NCBI RefSeq assembly: GCF_027945075.1
Contig: NZ_CP116034.1
Span: forward strand, 1,550,001-1,614,000
Direction of reading: 5' to 3'
DNA length: 64,000 nt
Origin: Chryseobacterium sp. CY350
Lineage (GTDB): Bacteria; Bacteroidota; Bacteroidia; Flavobacteriales; Weeksellaceae
Shown here piece by piece: positions 51,346 through 60,500 of this stretch. A program made the translations under genes and the position numbers. The notes under the pieces are model-generated. The model was given only the letters and a program-made list of their open reading frames with translations. It searched no databases and was not told the origin of the DNA. Position 1 is the first letter of the stretch, and every line of letters begins with the position of its first letter.

Positions 51346-52047
51346 TTAAAGTCCCAAAACGTTTTTCATTGTAAAATTTCCCTTTTTACCTTTAATCCAT
51401 TCTGCAGCAACCACTGCTCCTAAAGCGAAACCATTTCTATTGTACGCCGTGTGTTTTATCTCAATTTCATCAACTTCACTTCTGTAAAAAACACTGTGCG
51501 TTCCCGGAACTTCGTCTTCACGAATGGCAAAAATCCCCAACTCTTTATCCTGAGTTTCTTCAAGTTTCCATGCGTCGAATTTCGGATTATGATTTATAAT
51601 TCCTTCCGCCAAAGATATAGCAGTGCCGCTTGGCGCATCTAATTTGTGAATGTGATGAATTTCTTCTAACTGACAAGAATATTCGTTAACATTTTTCATC
51701 AGATCTGCCAGCTTTTCATTTAAAGCAAAAAATAAATTCACTCCCAAACTAAAATTTGAACCGTATAAAAATGCTGTACCGTTCTGAACAGCAATATTTT
51801 CAATCTCAGTTTTTCTTTCGAGCCAACCTGTGGTTCCGCAAATTACAGGAATTTTATTTTCTAAACAGGTTTTAATATTATTAAATGCTACTTCGGGAAG
51901 AGAAAATTCGATAACTACATCCGGATTATTGAGGTTTTCTGCAGTTGGCGTTTCTTTTAAACGGGCAACAATTTCATGACCTCTTTTGGTGGCAATTTCA
52001 TCAATAATTTTGCCCATTTTCCCATATCCGACTAATGCTATTTTCAT
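51346..52047 (-). CDS. dapB: 4-hydroxy-tetrahydrodipicolinate reductase
   Basis: The 233-aa enzyme has the NAD(P) motif VGYGKMGKIID at the N-terminus, the catalytic EEIHHIHKLDAPSGTA (about 127-142), and a C-terminal HTAYNRNGFALGAV. It acts in lysine and meso-diaminopimelate synthesis. It belongs to the flavobacterial cluster between the DUF5683 and lepB genes. Confidence 0.95.
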   Translation of the reverse strand: MKIALVGYGKMGKIIDEIATKRGHEIVARLKETPTAENLNNPDVVIEFSLPEVAFNNIKTCLENKIPVICGTTGWLERKTEIENIAVQNGTAFLYGSNFSLGVNLFFALNEKLADLMKNVNEYSCQLEEIHHIHKLDAPSGTAISLAEGIINHNPKFDAWKLEETQDKELGIFAIREDEVPGTHSVFYRSEVDEIEIKHTAYNRNGFALGAVVAAEWIKGKKGNFTMKNVLGL

Positions 52048-52079
52048 GGTAGCTATTTAATTATTACTTCAAAAACTTT

Positions 52080-52727
52080 TTAAAATTTGAAATTTAAACT
52101 CAATCCTGTTTTTGGAGGAGTATTTCCGAAATCATCATAAATGACAGCCGGCGCAAAAGTAAGATCAGGATCTTTACGCCCTTCATATAAATGTGCATCT
52201 ACAACAGCGTCAACAATATTCAAAATATAGATCAATCCACTGATTGCAATTGCATAATCTCTCTGCCTTTTTGATCTGTCTTGCGCATTTGCTAATGCAA
52301 TTTTGTCCAGATAAGGTCTTTGATCTATAAACTCATTCGGCGTTCCGTTGAGCTTTGCGATGTAATATTCTCTGTATTTTTTATACTGATTTTGATTCCA
52401 AAGTGCAATTCCCACTCCGGCTCCTACAGCTCCCCAAACGATCGGGATTTTCCAATATTTTTTATTGTAAAACTGTCCTAATCCGGGCAAAACGGCAGAA
52501 TATAAACCCGCTTTGGTAGGATTTAATTTAGTCACAATAATTTTTGACGGTGCATTTGCTTTCTCTATTGTTTCAACAATAGATGTCTCAGGAATTTTAT
52601 TGAGCATTGCGCTGTCACTCGCGACAGTTTCCACTTTGGTCTCAGTAATTACACTGTCACGCGGAATCACCTGCGAAAAAGCGATCGCAGAAAGACAAAG
52701 TAAAAATGTGAAAAATACTTTTTTCAT
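52080..52727 (-). CDS. DUF5683-domain protein
   Basis: The 215-aa exported protein has a signal peptide (FLLCLSAIAFSQ) and a central domain with ILNP-like KLNPTKAGLYSAVLPGLGQFYNKKYWKIPIVWGAVG, the hallmark of DUF5683. Two hydrophobic segments are near 85 and 165. Function unknown. It starts 1 bp from the parB stop, as in other Flavobacteriia. Confidence 0.9.
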   Translation of the reverse strand: MKKVFFTFLLCLSAIAFSQVIPRDSVITETKVETVASDSAMLNKIPETSIVETIEKANAPSKIIVTKLNPTKAGLYSAVLPGLGQFYNKKYWKIPIVWGAVGAGVGIALWNQNQYKKYREYYIAKLNGTPNEFIDQRPYLDKIALANAQDRSKRQRDYAIAISGLIYILNIVDAVVDAHLYEGRKDPDLTFAPAVIYDDFGNTPPKTGLSLNFKF

Positions 52728-53618
52728 TTATTTAATATGAGATAAAATATACTCCAGTTCGTCTTCATTTTTGAAATCGAGTACAATTTTACCTTTTTTA
52801 CCGTTTCCGGTGGTTTTAATTTCAACTTTTACATCCAAAAGATCAGAAATAGTTTTCTGTGCTCTTTTGTAATTATTAGAAAGTTCGGTTTTCACCGCTT
52901 TTGCAGCCAGTGATTTTGGATTTTTGAGAGCCGTGGCAGCTTGCTCGGCCTGGCGAACATTCAATTTATCTTTTATAATTAAATCAAATAAAATCTGCTG
53001 AAGCTCTTCATTATCCATACTGATAATCGCTCTTCCGTGCCCTGCAGAAATCTCACCGCTTCTGATCGCATTCTGAATATCCGGACTCAATCTTAACAAT
53101 CTGATAGAATTGGTAATTGTACTTCTGTCTTTACCAACTCTTTGGCTTAGATTTTCCTGAGTCATGCCGATCTCGTCTAAAAGTCTCTGATACGTCAACG
53201 CAATCTCAATAGAATCAAGATCTTCACGCTGAATATTTTCAACTAGAGCCATTTCAAGCAATTCCTGATCGTTAACCAGACGAATGTATGCCGGAATAGA
53301 AGTTAAACCTGCAATTTTACTCGCTCTGAAACGTCTTTCTCCAGAGATAATCTCAAAATTCTCACCTTCCTTTCTTAGGGTAATCGGCTGAATTACTCCT
53401 AAATTTTTTATAGACTGTGCAAGCTCGTTTAATGCTTTTTCGTCAAAATAAGTTCTTGGCTGAGTGGGATTCGGATAAATATCTTCAATTGAAACTTCTA
53501 CGATATTTCCTACAAATTTATCTGCGCCTTCATCTGTTGCAGAGTTTACAGTAGCTTTGGATTCTGCACTAAGAATAGCACCCAAACCTCGTCCCATCGC
53601 TCTTTTTTTGTCTTTCAT
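52728..53618 (-). CDS. parB: ParB-family chromosome partitioning protein
   Basis: The 296-aa protein begins RAMGRGLGAIL, has the CTP-binding box GERRFRASK (about 116), a KorB-like HTH with LSQRVGKDRSTITNSIRLLRL, and a C-terminal dimer domain. It loads at parS sites and works with ParA. I did not find a consensus parS in the window. It is 90 bp downstream of parA, with a short repeat in the gap. Confidence 0.95.
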   Translation of the reverse strand: MKDKKRAMGRGLGAILSAESKATVNSATDEGADKFVGNIVEVSIEDIYPNPTQPRTYFDEKALNELAQSIKNLGVIQPITLRKEGENFEIISGERRFRASKIAGLTSIPAYIRLVNDQELLEMALVENIQREDLDSIEIALTYQRLLDEIGMTQENLSQRVGKDRSTITNSIRLLRLSPDIQNAIRSGEISAGHGRAIISMDNEELQQILFDLIIKDKLNVRQAEQAATALKNPKSLAAKAVKTELSNNYKRAQKTISDLLDVKVEIKTTGNGKKGKIVLDFKNEDELEYILSHIK

Positions 53619-53624
53619 ATTGCA

Positions 53625-53702
53625 AATTGCAATTAGCTAATAGCTTCTTGCTTTAATGTGTTAATAATTATTTGCAATCAGCCAAAAGCCAATTGCTATA
53701 AG
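53625..53702. repeat. short repeat in the parA-parB gap
   Basis: GCAATTAGCTAATAGC and GCAATCAGCCAAAAGCCAATTGC are related inverted blocks. Similar TTTTGGCTATTAGC text occurs at 59720-59757. Such dispersed noncoding repeats are common in this group. Confidence 0.45.
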
Positions 53703-53708
53703 TTATTT

Positions 53709-54482
53709 TTAATTTTTAACTAAATTTTCGTTCTTCAACAGCACTTCTTCAGCCAACTGAAGATATTGAATTGCGCCTTTGCTTTCTGCATCGTAGTTCA
53801 AAATGCTTTCTCCGAAACTTGGTGCCTCGCTAAGCCTTACATTTCTGCTGATGATGGTCTCAAAAACCATTTCCGGAAAGTGAGAATTTACCTCTTCTAC
53901 AACCTGATTAGACAATCTCAATCTGCTGTCGTACATGGTCAGCAGTAAACCTTCGATATCCAAATCTTTGTTGTGAATTTTCTGAACGTTTTTGATTGTA
54001 TTTAAAAGTTTCCCCAAACCTTCCAAAGCAAAATATTCGCACTGAATAGGAATAATCACCGAATCGGCTGCAGTAAGAGCATTAATGGTAATTAAACCCA
54101 AACTCGGTGCGCAATCAATGATGATATAATCGTAATCTGCTCTTACAGATTCCAATGCTTTTTTCAGCATGTATTCACGATTGTCTTTATCTACCAATTC
54201 AATTTCTGCGGCAACCAAATCAATATGAGAAGGAACGATGTCTAAATTCGGAGTTGTCGTTTTCTGTATACAATTTTTTGTTTCTACGCTGTGCTCCAAC
54301 AGATTATATGTAGAATACTGCACCTCTTCTACCCCAAGACCAGATGTCGCATTAGCCTGCGGATCTGCATCTATAATTAATATTTTCTTCTCCAATACCC
54401 CTAATGCTGCGGCTAAGTTTACAGCGGTAGTAGTTTTTCCTACACCTCCTTTTTGATTAGCGATACCTATGATTTTTGCCAT
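53709..54482 (-). CDS. parA: ParA-family ATPase (Soj)
   Basis: From ATG 54482 (MAKIIGIANQKGGVGKTTT) the protein is 257 aa, the usual size. It has the deviant Walker A KGGVGKTT (about 11-18), DADPQANAT, and IIDCAPSLG. The longer open frame (to 54602) adds 40 unusual residues and is not needed. It moves and segregates the origin with ParB. Confidence 0.95.
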   Translation of the reverse strand: MAKIIGIANQKGGVGKTTTAVNLAAALGVLEKKILIIDADPQANATSGLGVEEVQYSTYNLLEHSVETKNCIQKTTTPNLDIVPSHIDLVAAEIELVDKDNREYMLKKALESVRADYDYIIIDCAPSLGLITINALTAADSVIIPIQCEYFALEGLGKLLNTIKNVQKIHNKDLDIEGLLLTMYDSRLRLSNQVVEEVNSHFPEMVFETIISRNVRLSEAPSFGESILNYDAESKGAIQYLQLAEEVLLKNENLVKN

Positions 54483-54648
54483 TGCTTGAACTTTAAGTTT
54501 CAAAAATACACTTTTTTCTCTGCTTTCAAGGAACTGGTAAATCGAAAGATGAGTTAAAATATTGTTAATAAGGATTTTAGATATTAAAAAAATTATCCAC
54601 AAAATATAGTATTTTGTGGATAAGTGAAAAGATTTGATTTGAATATAT

Positions 54649-55485
54649 TTAATTGTCGAACTTCATCGAAATCGGAAATTTAAAATAACTTCTTACAGGT
54701 TCTCCTTTTTTATTCTTTCCAGGAATCCATTTTCCTTTAACGGCTTTAATTGTTCTTAAAGCTTCTGCATTGAAATCCGAATCTCTTCCATCTGCTTTGA
54801 TTCCGGAAATCGTTCCGTCTTTTTCAACAATAAAAGTTACTGTAGTTTTCATCACATCATCTGAAGAAAAACCAGAACCATCAAACTTATTCATCACTTT
54901 ATTTCTGAAGGATTCAATACCGCTTTCAAAATTTGCAGAAACACTCAATTCTGTCTCAATTTTAAGAGGATCTTCTACTGGAATAGAAGGAATTATTTTT
55001 GGTGCAGTAAATTTTCCAGGTCCAGAATCTGCACTAATTGGTATATAAACATCTGGAGTAGCAGGCTTTGCTTCGAAATCATTTTTGAATCCTGCAACCG
55101 CATCTTTAGGAATATCTTTCACAATTTTACTTTCATTAGCATTTCTTGTCGGAGTAACAACCGTTGCATCATATTGCTTCACTCGCTCTGGTTGAACTAC
55201 TGGTTTAACCGGCTGAACTTTCACCGGAGGCAATTCAACTTCCACGATATCCTTTAAAATGAACGGAGGAGGATTTTCTATAATTCCATCCGTTGTTTTA
55301 AACGCCGAAATTACCATCGGTGTAAGCGAAATTGCAGCCAATAAACTAACACCTATAAAAAGTGCTTTGGTTAGAATTCTGTCTGATTCATTTCTTAAAA
55401 CATAAGCACCGTATTGCTTGTTGCGGCCTTCGAAGAGGATTTCATTAAAACGAAAATCCTGATTGGTTTGTAGGTGTTTCATCAC
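54649..55485 (-). CDS. TonB-type energy transducer
   Basis: The 278-aa protein has an N-terminal cytoplasmic part with LFEGRNKQYGAYVLR, one membrane helix (about 42-62), a Pro/Val-rich periplasmic spacer (VKVQPVKPVVQPERVKQ), and a C-terminal TonB domain with GTISGIKADGRDSDFNAEALR. It transmits proton-motive force to TonB-dependent receptors. It stands alone between purA and parA. Confidence 0.9.
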   Translation of the reverse strand: MMKHLQTNQDFRFNEILFEGRNKQYGAYVLRNESDRILTKALFIGVSLLAAISLTPMVISAFKTTDGIIENPPPFILKDIVEVELPPVKVQPVKPVVQPERVKQYDATVVTPTRNANESKIVKDIPKDAVAGFKNDFEAKPATPDVYIPISADSGPGKFTAPKIIPSIPVEDPLKIETELSVSANFESGIESFRNKVMNKFDGSGFSSDDVMKTTVTFIVEKDGTISGIKADGRDSDFNAEALRTIKAVKGKWIPGKNKKGEPVRSYFKFPISMKFDN

Positions 55486-55686
55486 GATAAAAAAATTAAA
55501 ATTGTTAATATATTGTAATTATTAGTTTTCTATACAGTTTCTATTAATCATTGAAACAATATCAAAATATTTGCCAAAAAATTATTAAAACAAGAAGATT
55601 TAACAAATAATAGTGTTAAAATAAAAATTTAACTATGTAAGAAATAATATTATCGTGATATTCAGGAACTCTATATCCATAACAAA

Positions 55687-55713
55687 AAAATCCCGCTACG
55701 AAAGCGGGATTTT
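55687..55713 (-). terminator. terminator of purA
   Basis: An 11-bp stem AAAATCCCGCT/AGCGGGATTTT has a 5-nt loop and flanking A/T tracts, 22 bp after the purA stop. Confidence 0.87.
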
Positions 55714-55734
55714 ATATATGTTGAATTTATTTTT

Positions 55735-57021
55735 TTAGAATAATTCTTTTCTGATGATGTTCTGACTTCTTTCCGGACCTACGGAAACCAGGTAAACATT
55801 GATTCCTAAATACTCTTCGATGAACTCGATGTATTTCTGAGCCGTATCAGGAAGTTCGTCATAACTTCTTACTTTCGTTAAATCTTCATTCCAACCCGGT
55901 AAATCTTTGTAGATCGGTTCGTAGTTGTATAATTTTTCAGTTGAAGAAGTGAAATAATCGATAATTTTTCCGTCTTCAGTTTTGTAATGCGTAACAATTT
56001 TCAGGTTTTCGATTCCTGTAAGAACGTCTAATTTTGTGATCACCAAGTTATTGATTCCGTTGATCATACAGGCGTGCTTCAAAGAAACAAGGTCTAACCA
56101 ACCTGTTCTTCTTGGTCTTCCAGTAGTCGCTCCGAATTCACCACCAATCTGTCTGATGCTTTCTCCTAACTCATTATCCAGTTCAGAAGGGAACGGTCCG
56201 TTTCCTACTCTAGTACAATATGCTTTGGCAACACCGATTAAGTTTTTCAATGAAGTTGGCGGAACTCCCGCTCCTGTACAAACTCCCCCTGTAGATGGAG
56301 AAGATGAAGTAACGTAAGGATAAGTTCCAAAGTCGATGTCTAACATCAAAGCCTGAGCTCCTTCGAACAATACGTTTTTACCGTCTCTGATCGCTTCGTT
56401 CAGTTCCAATTCAGTATCAACGATTCTTTCTTGAAGCTGTTTTCCGATTTCTAAATATTCGTTGTAGATTTCTTCAACGTCTAAAGTCGGTTTGTCGTAA
56501 TATTTTTCGAAAAGAGAGTTTTTAACCTTTAAATTTTTCTCAATTTTGTCTCTTAAAATTTCAGGGTTTAGAAGGTCAACCATTCTGATACCAATTCTTG
56601 CAATTTTATCTTCGTAGCAAGGCCCAATTCCTTTTTTCGTAGTTCCTATCTGTGTTCCTCCGTGCTCTTCCTCACGGTAAGTATCCAAAAGAATGTGGTA
56701 AGGCATGATGACATGCGCTCTTCTGCTGATAAAAATGTGGTCTGTTCTCAAGCCCTTGCTTTCGATCTGACCAACTTCTTTAATGAAAGATTTAGGATTT
56801 ACCACTACTCCATTGGCAATGATACATTTCCCTTTACACTGCAAAACTCCTGAAGGAAGAAGGTGTAAAACAAATTTCTCTTCACCCACATAAACTGTGT
56901 GACCAGCGTTGTCTCCGCCTTGGAAACGTACAACGTAATCAGATTTTGCCGATAAAACATCAGTGATTTTTCCTTTACCTTCATCTCCATACTGAAGACC
57001 TACAACTACGTAAGTTGACAT
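55735..57021 (-). CDS. purA: adenylosuccinate synthase
   Basis: The 428-aa enzyme has the GTP-binding GLQYGDEGKGKITD at the N-terminus (catalytic Asp and Lys), the NAGHTVYVG motif, GTTKKGIGPCYEDK (about 125) and TTGRPRRTGWLD (about 300). It makes adenylosuccinate from IMP in AMP synthesis. A single gene with its own terminator. Confidence 0.96.
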   Translation of the reverse strand: MSTYVVVGLQYGDEGKGKITDVLSAKSDYVVRFQGGDNAGHTVYVGEEKFVLHLLPSGVLQCKGKCIIANGVVVNPKSFIKEVGQIESKGLRTDHIFISRRAHVIMPYHILLDTYREEEHGGTQIGTTKKGIGPCYEDKIARIGIRMVDLLNPEILRDKIEKNLKVKNSLFEKYYDKPTLDVEEIYNEYLEIGKQLQERIVDTELELNEAIRDGKNVLFEGAQALMLDIDFGTYPYVTSSSPSTGGVCTGAGVPPTSLKNLIGVAKAYCTRVGNGPFPSELDNELGESIRQIGGEFGATTGRPRRTGWLDLVSLKHACMINGINNLVITKLDVLTGIENLKIVTHYKTEDGKIIDYFTSSTEKLYNYEPIYKDLPGWNEDLTKVRSYDELPDTAQKYIEFIEEYLGINVYLVSVGPERSQNIIRKELF

Positions 57022-57126
57022 ATTTTACTTTTATTTTAGATTCGTACAAAATTACTTTTAAAAAATTGGGTGGGCAAATTTGAGGGGAATTTTATTTTTG
57101 GGTGGTGGGAATTGTGGGGCTGAATC

Positions 57127-57157
57127 TTGAAATTTCCTCTCAAATATATTATATTTG
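57127..57157 (+). promoter_or_regulatory. Bacteroidota-type promoter of the HrgA-like gene
   Basis: TTG at 57127-57129, 20 bp, then TATATTTG at 57150-57157 (perfect -7). The transcription start would be about 20 nt before the ATG at 57182, which favours that start over an upstream TTG codon. Confidence 0.65.
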
Positions 57158-57181
57158 AAAATCAATTTTGAAAAAAAACTA

Positions 57182-58183
57182 ATGACAGTAAAAGAAGCTA
57201 TTTTAAAAAGTCTTGAAGATTTAATAATTCCTGTTTATAATGTAGAAGTGTTAAATCACATTGTAGAAAAAAATTATTACGAATTTTTAAAGGGAAAAAC
57301 TCCTGCATCTACAATATCTGCACAACTTGGAGATTACATAAGAAGTGGAGATACTAGAGTCAAAAGAATTAAAAAATCTAATGGAATTTACTACTATTAT
57401 TTAACTAAAAACGAACAACAAATTGAAGTTGATATTTTAAATGATGAATATATTATTCCACCTCCTGTAATAAATGAAGAGATTAAGATAAAGACAAAAG
57501 TTTATGAAGAAAGAGATTTGCATAAACTTTTAAGTAGTTTCTTAAAAAACACTGAAACATTCTCAAAAACTATTTTTCATGAGCAATCTAATGGAAAGGA
57601 TAGTAATCAAATTTGGACTCATCCTGATATGGTCGCAATTAAGTTTCTAAATCTTCAAACAAAAGCAAGTCAGAATTTTCTTAAATCAATAAATAGAGTC
57701 GATACATTTAAATTAAGTTCCTATGAACTAAAAAGGGAAATTAATAGTGATAGCGAACTTAAAAAAGCTTATTTCCAAGCTGTTTCAAATTCAAGTTGGG
57801 CTAATTATGGTTATTTAGTAGCTTTTGAATTCAGTGATAGTCTTCACGAAGAAATGTCAAGATTAAACCAATCTTTTGGAATTGGAATTATTGAATTGAA
57901 TGCAAATCCTTATCAAAGTAAAATATTGTTTCCGGCTATTTATCGTGATTTAGATTTTAAAACAATTGATAAACTTTGTAAAATAAATAGAGAATTTGAA
58001 AATTTTATTGAACAAACTGAAAAGTTATTAACTGCCAGTGAAAAGTATATAACTGGTGCAGAAAAGGAATTAGACGAATTTTGTGACAAGTATTTTCTAA
58101 ATGATTCTGAAATTGAAAAATATTGTAAAGATAAAAATATACCTTTTGAAAAATATTGGAATAACATTATAGAAATAAATTGA
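57182..58183 (+). CDS. HrgA-like protein with HARE-HTH domain
   Basis: The 333-aa protein has an N-terminal winged-helix HARE-HTH domain (about 1-75, MTVKEAILKSLEDL ... STISAQLGDYIRSGDTRVKRI). After a linker comes an alpha/beta C-terminal part with SNGKDSNQIWTHPDMVAIKFL (about 140) and SNSSWANYGYLVAFEF (about 208), then a helical tail. This is the layout of HrgA, known from restriction-modification loci of Helicobacter. No methylase or nuclease gene is adjacent. Codon use is more AT-rich than its core neighbours, which suggests transfer. Confidence 0.75.
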   Translation: MTVKEAILKSLEDLIIPVYNVEVLNHIVEKNYYEFLKGKTPASTISAQLGDYIRSGDTRVKRIKKSNGIYYYYLTKNEQQIEVDILNDEYIIPPPVINEEIKIKTKVYEERDLHKLLSSFLKNTETFSKTIFHEQSNGKDSNQIWTHPDMVAIKFLNLQTKASQNFLKSINRVDTFKLSSYELKREINSDSELKKAYFQAVSNSSWANYGYLVAFEFSDSLHEEMSRLNQSFGIGIIELNANPYQSKILFPAIYRDLDFKTIDKLCKINREFENFIEQTEKLLTASEKYITGAEKELDEFCDKYFLNDSEIEKYCKDKNIPFEKYWNNIIEIN

Positions 58184-58270
58184 ATCGATGAACAGCAAAA
58201 AATTCAGGTTTCATAAAATTCAATCGCAAAAACTTTTTAAACAATCTTCATAAAAAACACTTAAAATAAA

Positions 58271-58867
58271 ATGCAGGAAAACACTAGAGATGAATTTTTA
58301 AAAATAGCCGAAGAATATGTATTAAATAATGCAGGAGATCATGTTGAAGTTAGTTACACAGAAGATTATGATGATCTCTTCGTTTTTGGTTATCAGGCAA
58401 AGGATAAAAAGGTATGTTTAATAGGTCAAGGTCCAATACTTCTTGTAAAAAAAGATGGGAGAATATTTGAGTTTGGAAGTGCTACAGGTCACAAACAAGC
58501 TTTACTTGAAGTAATCAAAAAATTAAATAAGGAAAGATTAATAAGAATTTTTCAAGAAGATTATAATATTCAAAACAATAATTATGATTTAATAATCAAT
58601 GACATTCACAAAGACGAAGAATATGAAGATTATAAAGAACTTGACGAGTTAACAACTGTTTTGCTAAGAAACAAAATCAATTATCTTGTACGTAATGAAA
58701 ACAATGAAGTTAAATGTCATTATTACACTAAAGAACAATTGGAAGAAGCTTTAAAACAAACACCTGCGAATTTAGGTCACAATTTTGATGAATATTTAGA
58801 AGACGTTCTTATTGATCTCATCAATACTAATATTTATTTTAGATGGACACTTTCAGAAATTAAATAA
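58271..58867 (+). CDS. protein with Imm35/YrhB-like domain, 198 aa
   Basis: The N-terminal half contains YVLNNAGDHVEVSYTEDYDDLFVF and VCLIGQGPILLVKKDGRIFEFGSA, which resembles the Imm35/YrhB immunity-type domain. The C-terminal half is helical and unassigned. It follows the HrgA-like gene on the same strand with an 87-bp gap and similar AT-rich composition. A role as a toxin immunity protein is a guess from the fold; no toxin gene is visible here. Confidence 0.6.
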   Translation: MQENTRDEFLKIAEEYVLNNAGDHVEVSYTEDYDDLFVFGYQAKDKKVCLIGQGPILLVKKDGRIFEFGSATGHKQALLEVIKKLNKERLIRIFQEDYNIQNNNYDLIINDIHKDEEYEDYKELDELTTVLLRNKINYLVRNENNEVKCHYYTKEQLEEALKQTPANLGHNFDEYLEDVLIDLINTNIYFRWTLSEIK

Positions 58868-58990
58868 ATACCATTCGCAGAAATATTATAATAGCTTAGA
58901 TTCCTTCGGAATGACAAACATTATGGATATTTCTTACTTTAACAAAAACTTAAAACCAATCCAACTTCGCAAAAAAGTTCATTCTTTAAA

Positions 58991-59050
58991 ACCACCCCGT
59001 CAAAAATTTCTTTGAAATTTTCGCCACCCCTCCAGTGGAGGGGAATTTTA
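58991..59050. repeat. paired hairpins CCACCCC / CCCCTCC-GGAGGGG
   Basis: AAAATTTC/GAAATTTT (59003-59010 and 59014-59021) is followed by CCCCTCC/GGAGGGG (59027-59033 and 59037-59043). The text is like dispersed noncoding repeats of Chryseobacterium-type genomes. Together with the GATTCCTTCGGAATGAC stretch near 58900 it fills the 293-bp gap before hpt. Confidence 0.5.
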
Positions 59051-59135
59051 ATGCCTCAATATTTATCGATTTCTTTTATAAAAACAAGTTTTGTAAACCT
59101 GACAGACCTCACAAAAAACTTTCATCAAAATTCCG

Positions 59136-59143
59136 TAACTTTG
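59136..59143 (+). promoter_or_regulatory. -7 element of hpt
   Basis: TAACTTTG is a perfect -7 motif 17 bp before the ATG, giving a very short leader. No convincing TTG is at the -33 position. Confidence 0.5.
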
Positions 59144-59160
59144 CCGACTACTAAAATTTT

Positions 59161-59715
59161 ATGGAAAGTATACAAGTTCACGACAAAACTTTTGTTCCTT
59201 ATTTAAAGGATGCCGAAATTCAGGAAATCGTAAAAGCTACCGCTCTGAAAATTTATGAAGATTACAAGGATGAAGTTCCTGTTTTCATTGGTGTGCTCAA
59301 CGGAGTGATCATGTTTTTCTCTGATCTTCTTAAACATTATCCTGGTGAATGCGAAATTGCTTTTATCCAAATGAGTTCTTACGCAGGAACAGAATCTACA
59401 GGAATCGTTTACCAGAAAATGGAACTAACGAAAGACGTAAAAGACCGCCACATCATCTTGGTAGAAGATATCGTTGACACAGGAAATACGGTAGAAAGTC
59501 TTTTCAAATATTTCAACGAAACGCAACGCCCGAAATCTGTAAAAATCGCTTCATTCCTTTTAAAGCCGGAAGTGTATAAAAAGGATTTTAAGTTGGATTA
59601 TATCGGAAAAGAAATTCCAAACAAATTTGTTTTAGGTTATGGTCTTGACTACGATGAGTTGGGAAGAAATCTTCCGAACCTGTATCAGTTGGAAGAAGGA
59701 ACCATCAACCATTAA
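59161..59715 (+). CDS. hpt: hypoxanthine phosphoribosyltransferase
   Basis: The 184-aa protein has the PRPP-binding motif HIILVEDIVDTGNTV (about 98-112), PVFIGVLNGVIMFFSDL (about 40) with the flexible loop SSYAGTESTG, and the base-binding VLGYGLDYDELGRNLP near the C-terminus. It salvages hypoxanthine and guanine. The short gap to adk, also in purine metabolism, fits co-expression. Confidence 0.94.
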   Translation: MESIQVHDKTFVPYLKDAEIQEIVKATALKIYEDYKDEVPVFIGVLNGVIMFFSDLLKHYPGECEIAFIQMSSYAGTESTGIVYQKMELTKDVKDRHIILVEDIVDTGNTVESLFKYFNETQRPKSVKIASFLLKPEVYKKDFKLDYIGKEIPNKFVLGYGLDYDELGRNLPNLYQLEEGTINH

Positions 59716-59757
59716 TGATTGCTACTGGCTTTTAGCTTTTGGCTATTAGCTTTTAAT
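59714..59757. repeat. short dispersed repeat with AGCTTTTGGCTATTAGC
   Basis: The text GGCTTTTAGCTTTTGGCTA and following TTAGC resembles the parA-parB gap repeat in inverse orientation. Confidence 0.4.
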
Positions 59758-59842
59758 AATATATCTAAGTAAAAAGTAAATATTAACTAAAAAAGCTAAA
59801 GGCTTAAGCATATTGCCCAAAGCCTGATGCAGAAAAACAATT

Positions 59843-60421
59843 ATGATAAACATTGTTCTGTTCGGCCCTCCAGGAAGTGGAAAAGGAACTCAAGCTCAAA
59901 ATCTGATTGAGAAATTTAATTTAAAGCAAATCTCCACTGGTGATCTTTTCAGATTCAACATGAAAAATGATACTGAACTGGGAAAATTAGCAAAATCTTA
60001 TATCGACAAGGGAGAATTGGTTCCGGATCAGGTAACAATTGATATGCTGATTGACGAATTAAGAAAGCCAACCGATGCGGCAGGATTTATTTTCGACGGA
60101 TATCCTAGAACTGCCGTACAGACAGAAGCTTTGGAAAAAATCGTAAAAGATGAGCTGAATGACGACATTGATGTTTGTCTTTCATTGATCGTAGAAGATC
60201 AAATTTTAGTAGAAAGATTGCTGAAAAGAGGTGAAACAAGTGGAAGAACCGATGACAGCAATGTAGAAATAATAGAAAATAGAATTAAAGAATACTACGC
60301 AAAAACAGCAGAAGTTGCCGAGCTTTACAAACAACAAGGCAAATATGTAGAGATCAATGGCGTTGGCGAAATCAATGAGATTTCTGAAATGCTTTTCGCT
60401 GAAGTAGAAAAAATAAAATAG
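59843..60421 (+). CDS. adk: adenylate kinase
   Basis: The 192-aa enzyme has the P-loop GPPGSGKGTQAQ (about 7-18), STGDLFR, DGYPRT (about 85) and a short LID typical for the short form. It interconverts ATP+AMP and ADP. It lies between hpt and obg. Confidence 0.96.
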   Translation: MINIVLFGPPGSGKGTQAQNLIEKFNLKQISTGDLFRFNMKNDTELGKLAKSYIDKGELVPDQVTIDMLIDELRKPTDAAGFIFDGYPRTAVQTEALEKIVKDELNDDIDVCLSLIVEDQILVERLLKRGETSGRTDDSNVEIIENRIKEYYAKTAEVAELYKQQGKYVEINGVGEINEISEMLFAEVEKIK

Positions 60422-60437
60422 TTTAAAGTTGTGAGTG

Positions 60438-60483
60438 ATGAGTTATAAATAGATACAATTCATTCTCATAATTCATAACTCAT
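60438..60483. repeat. inverted repeat ATGAGTTAT/ATAACTCAT
   Basis: The two 9-bp arms (60438-60446 and 60475-60483) frame AT-rich text between adk and obg. It is probably a dispersed noncoding repeat or weak terminator. Confidence 0.4.
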
Positions 60484-60500
60484 AACTCAAATTGTAAGAA

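Noticed and set aside
53619..54648. parS site near parAB
   Set aside because: I searched by eye for a TGTTNCACGTGNAACA-like palindrome and found none in the region.
58868..59160. Insertion sequence or MITE between the Imm35-like gene and hpt
   Set aside because: There are hairpins and dispersed-repeat-like text, but no terminal inverted repeats with target duplication that I could define.
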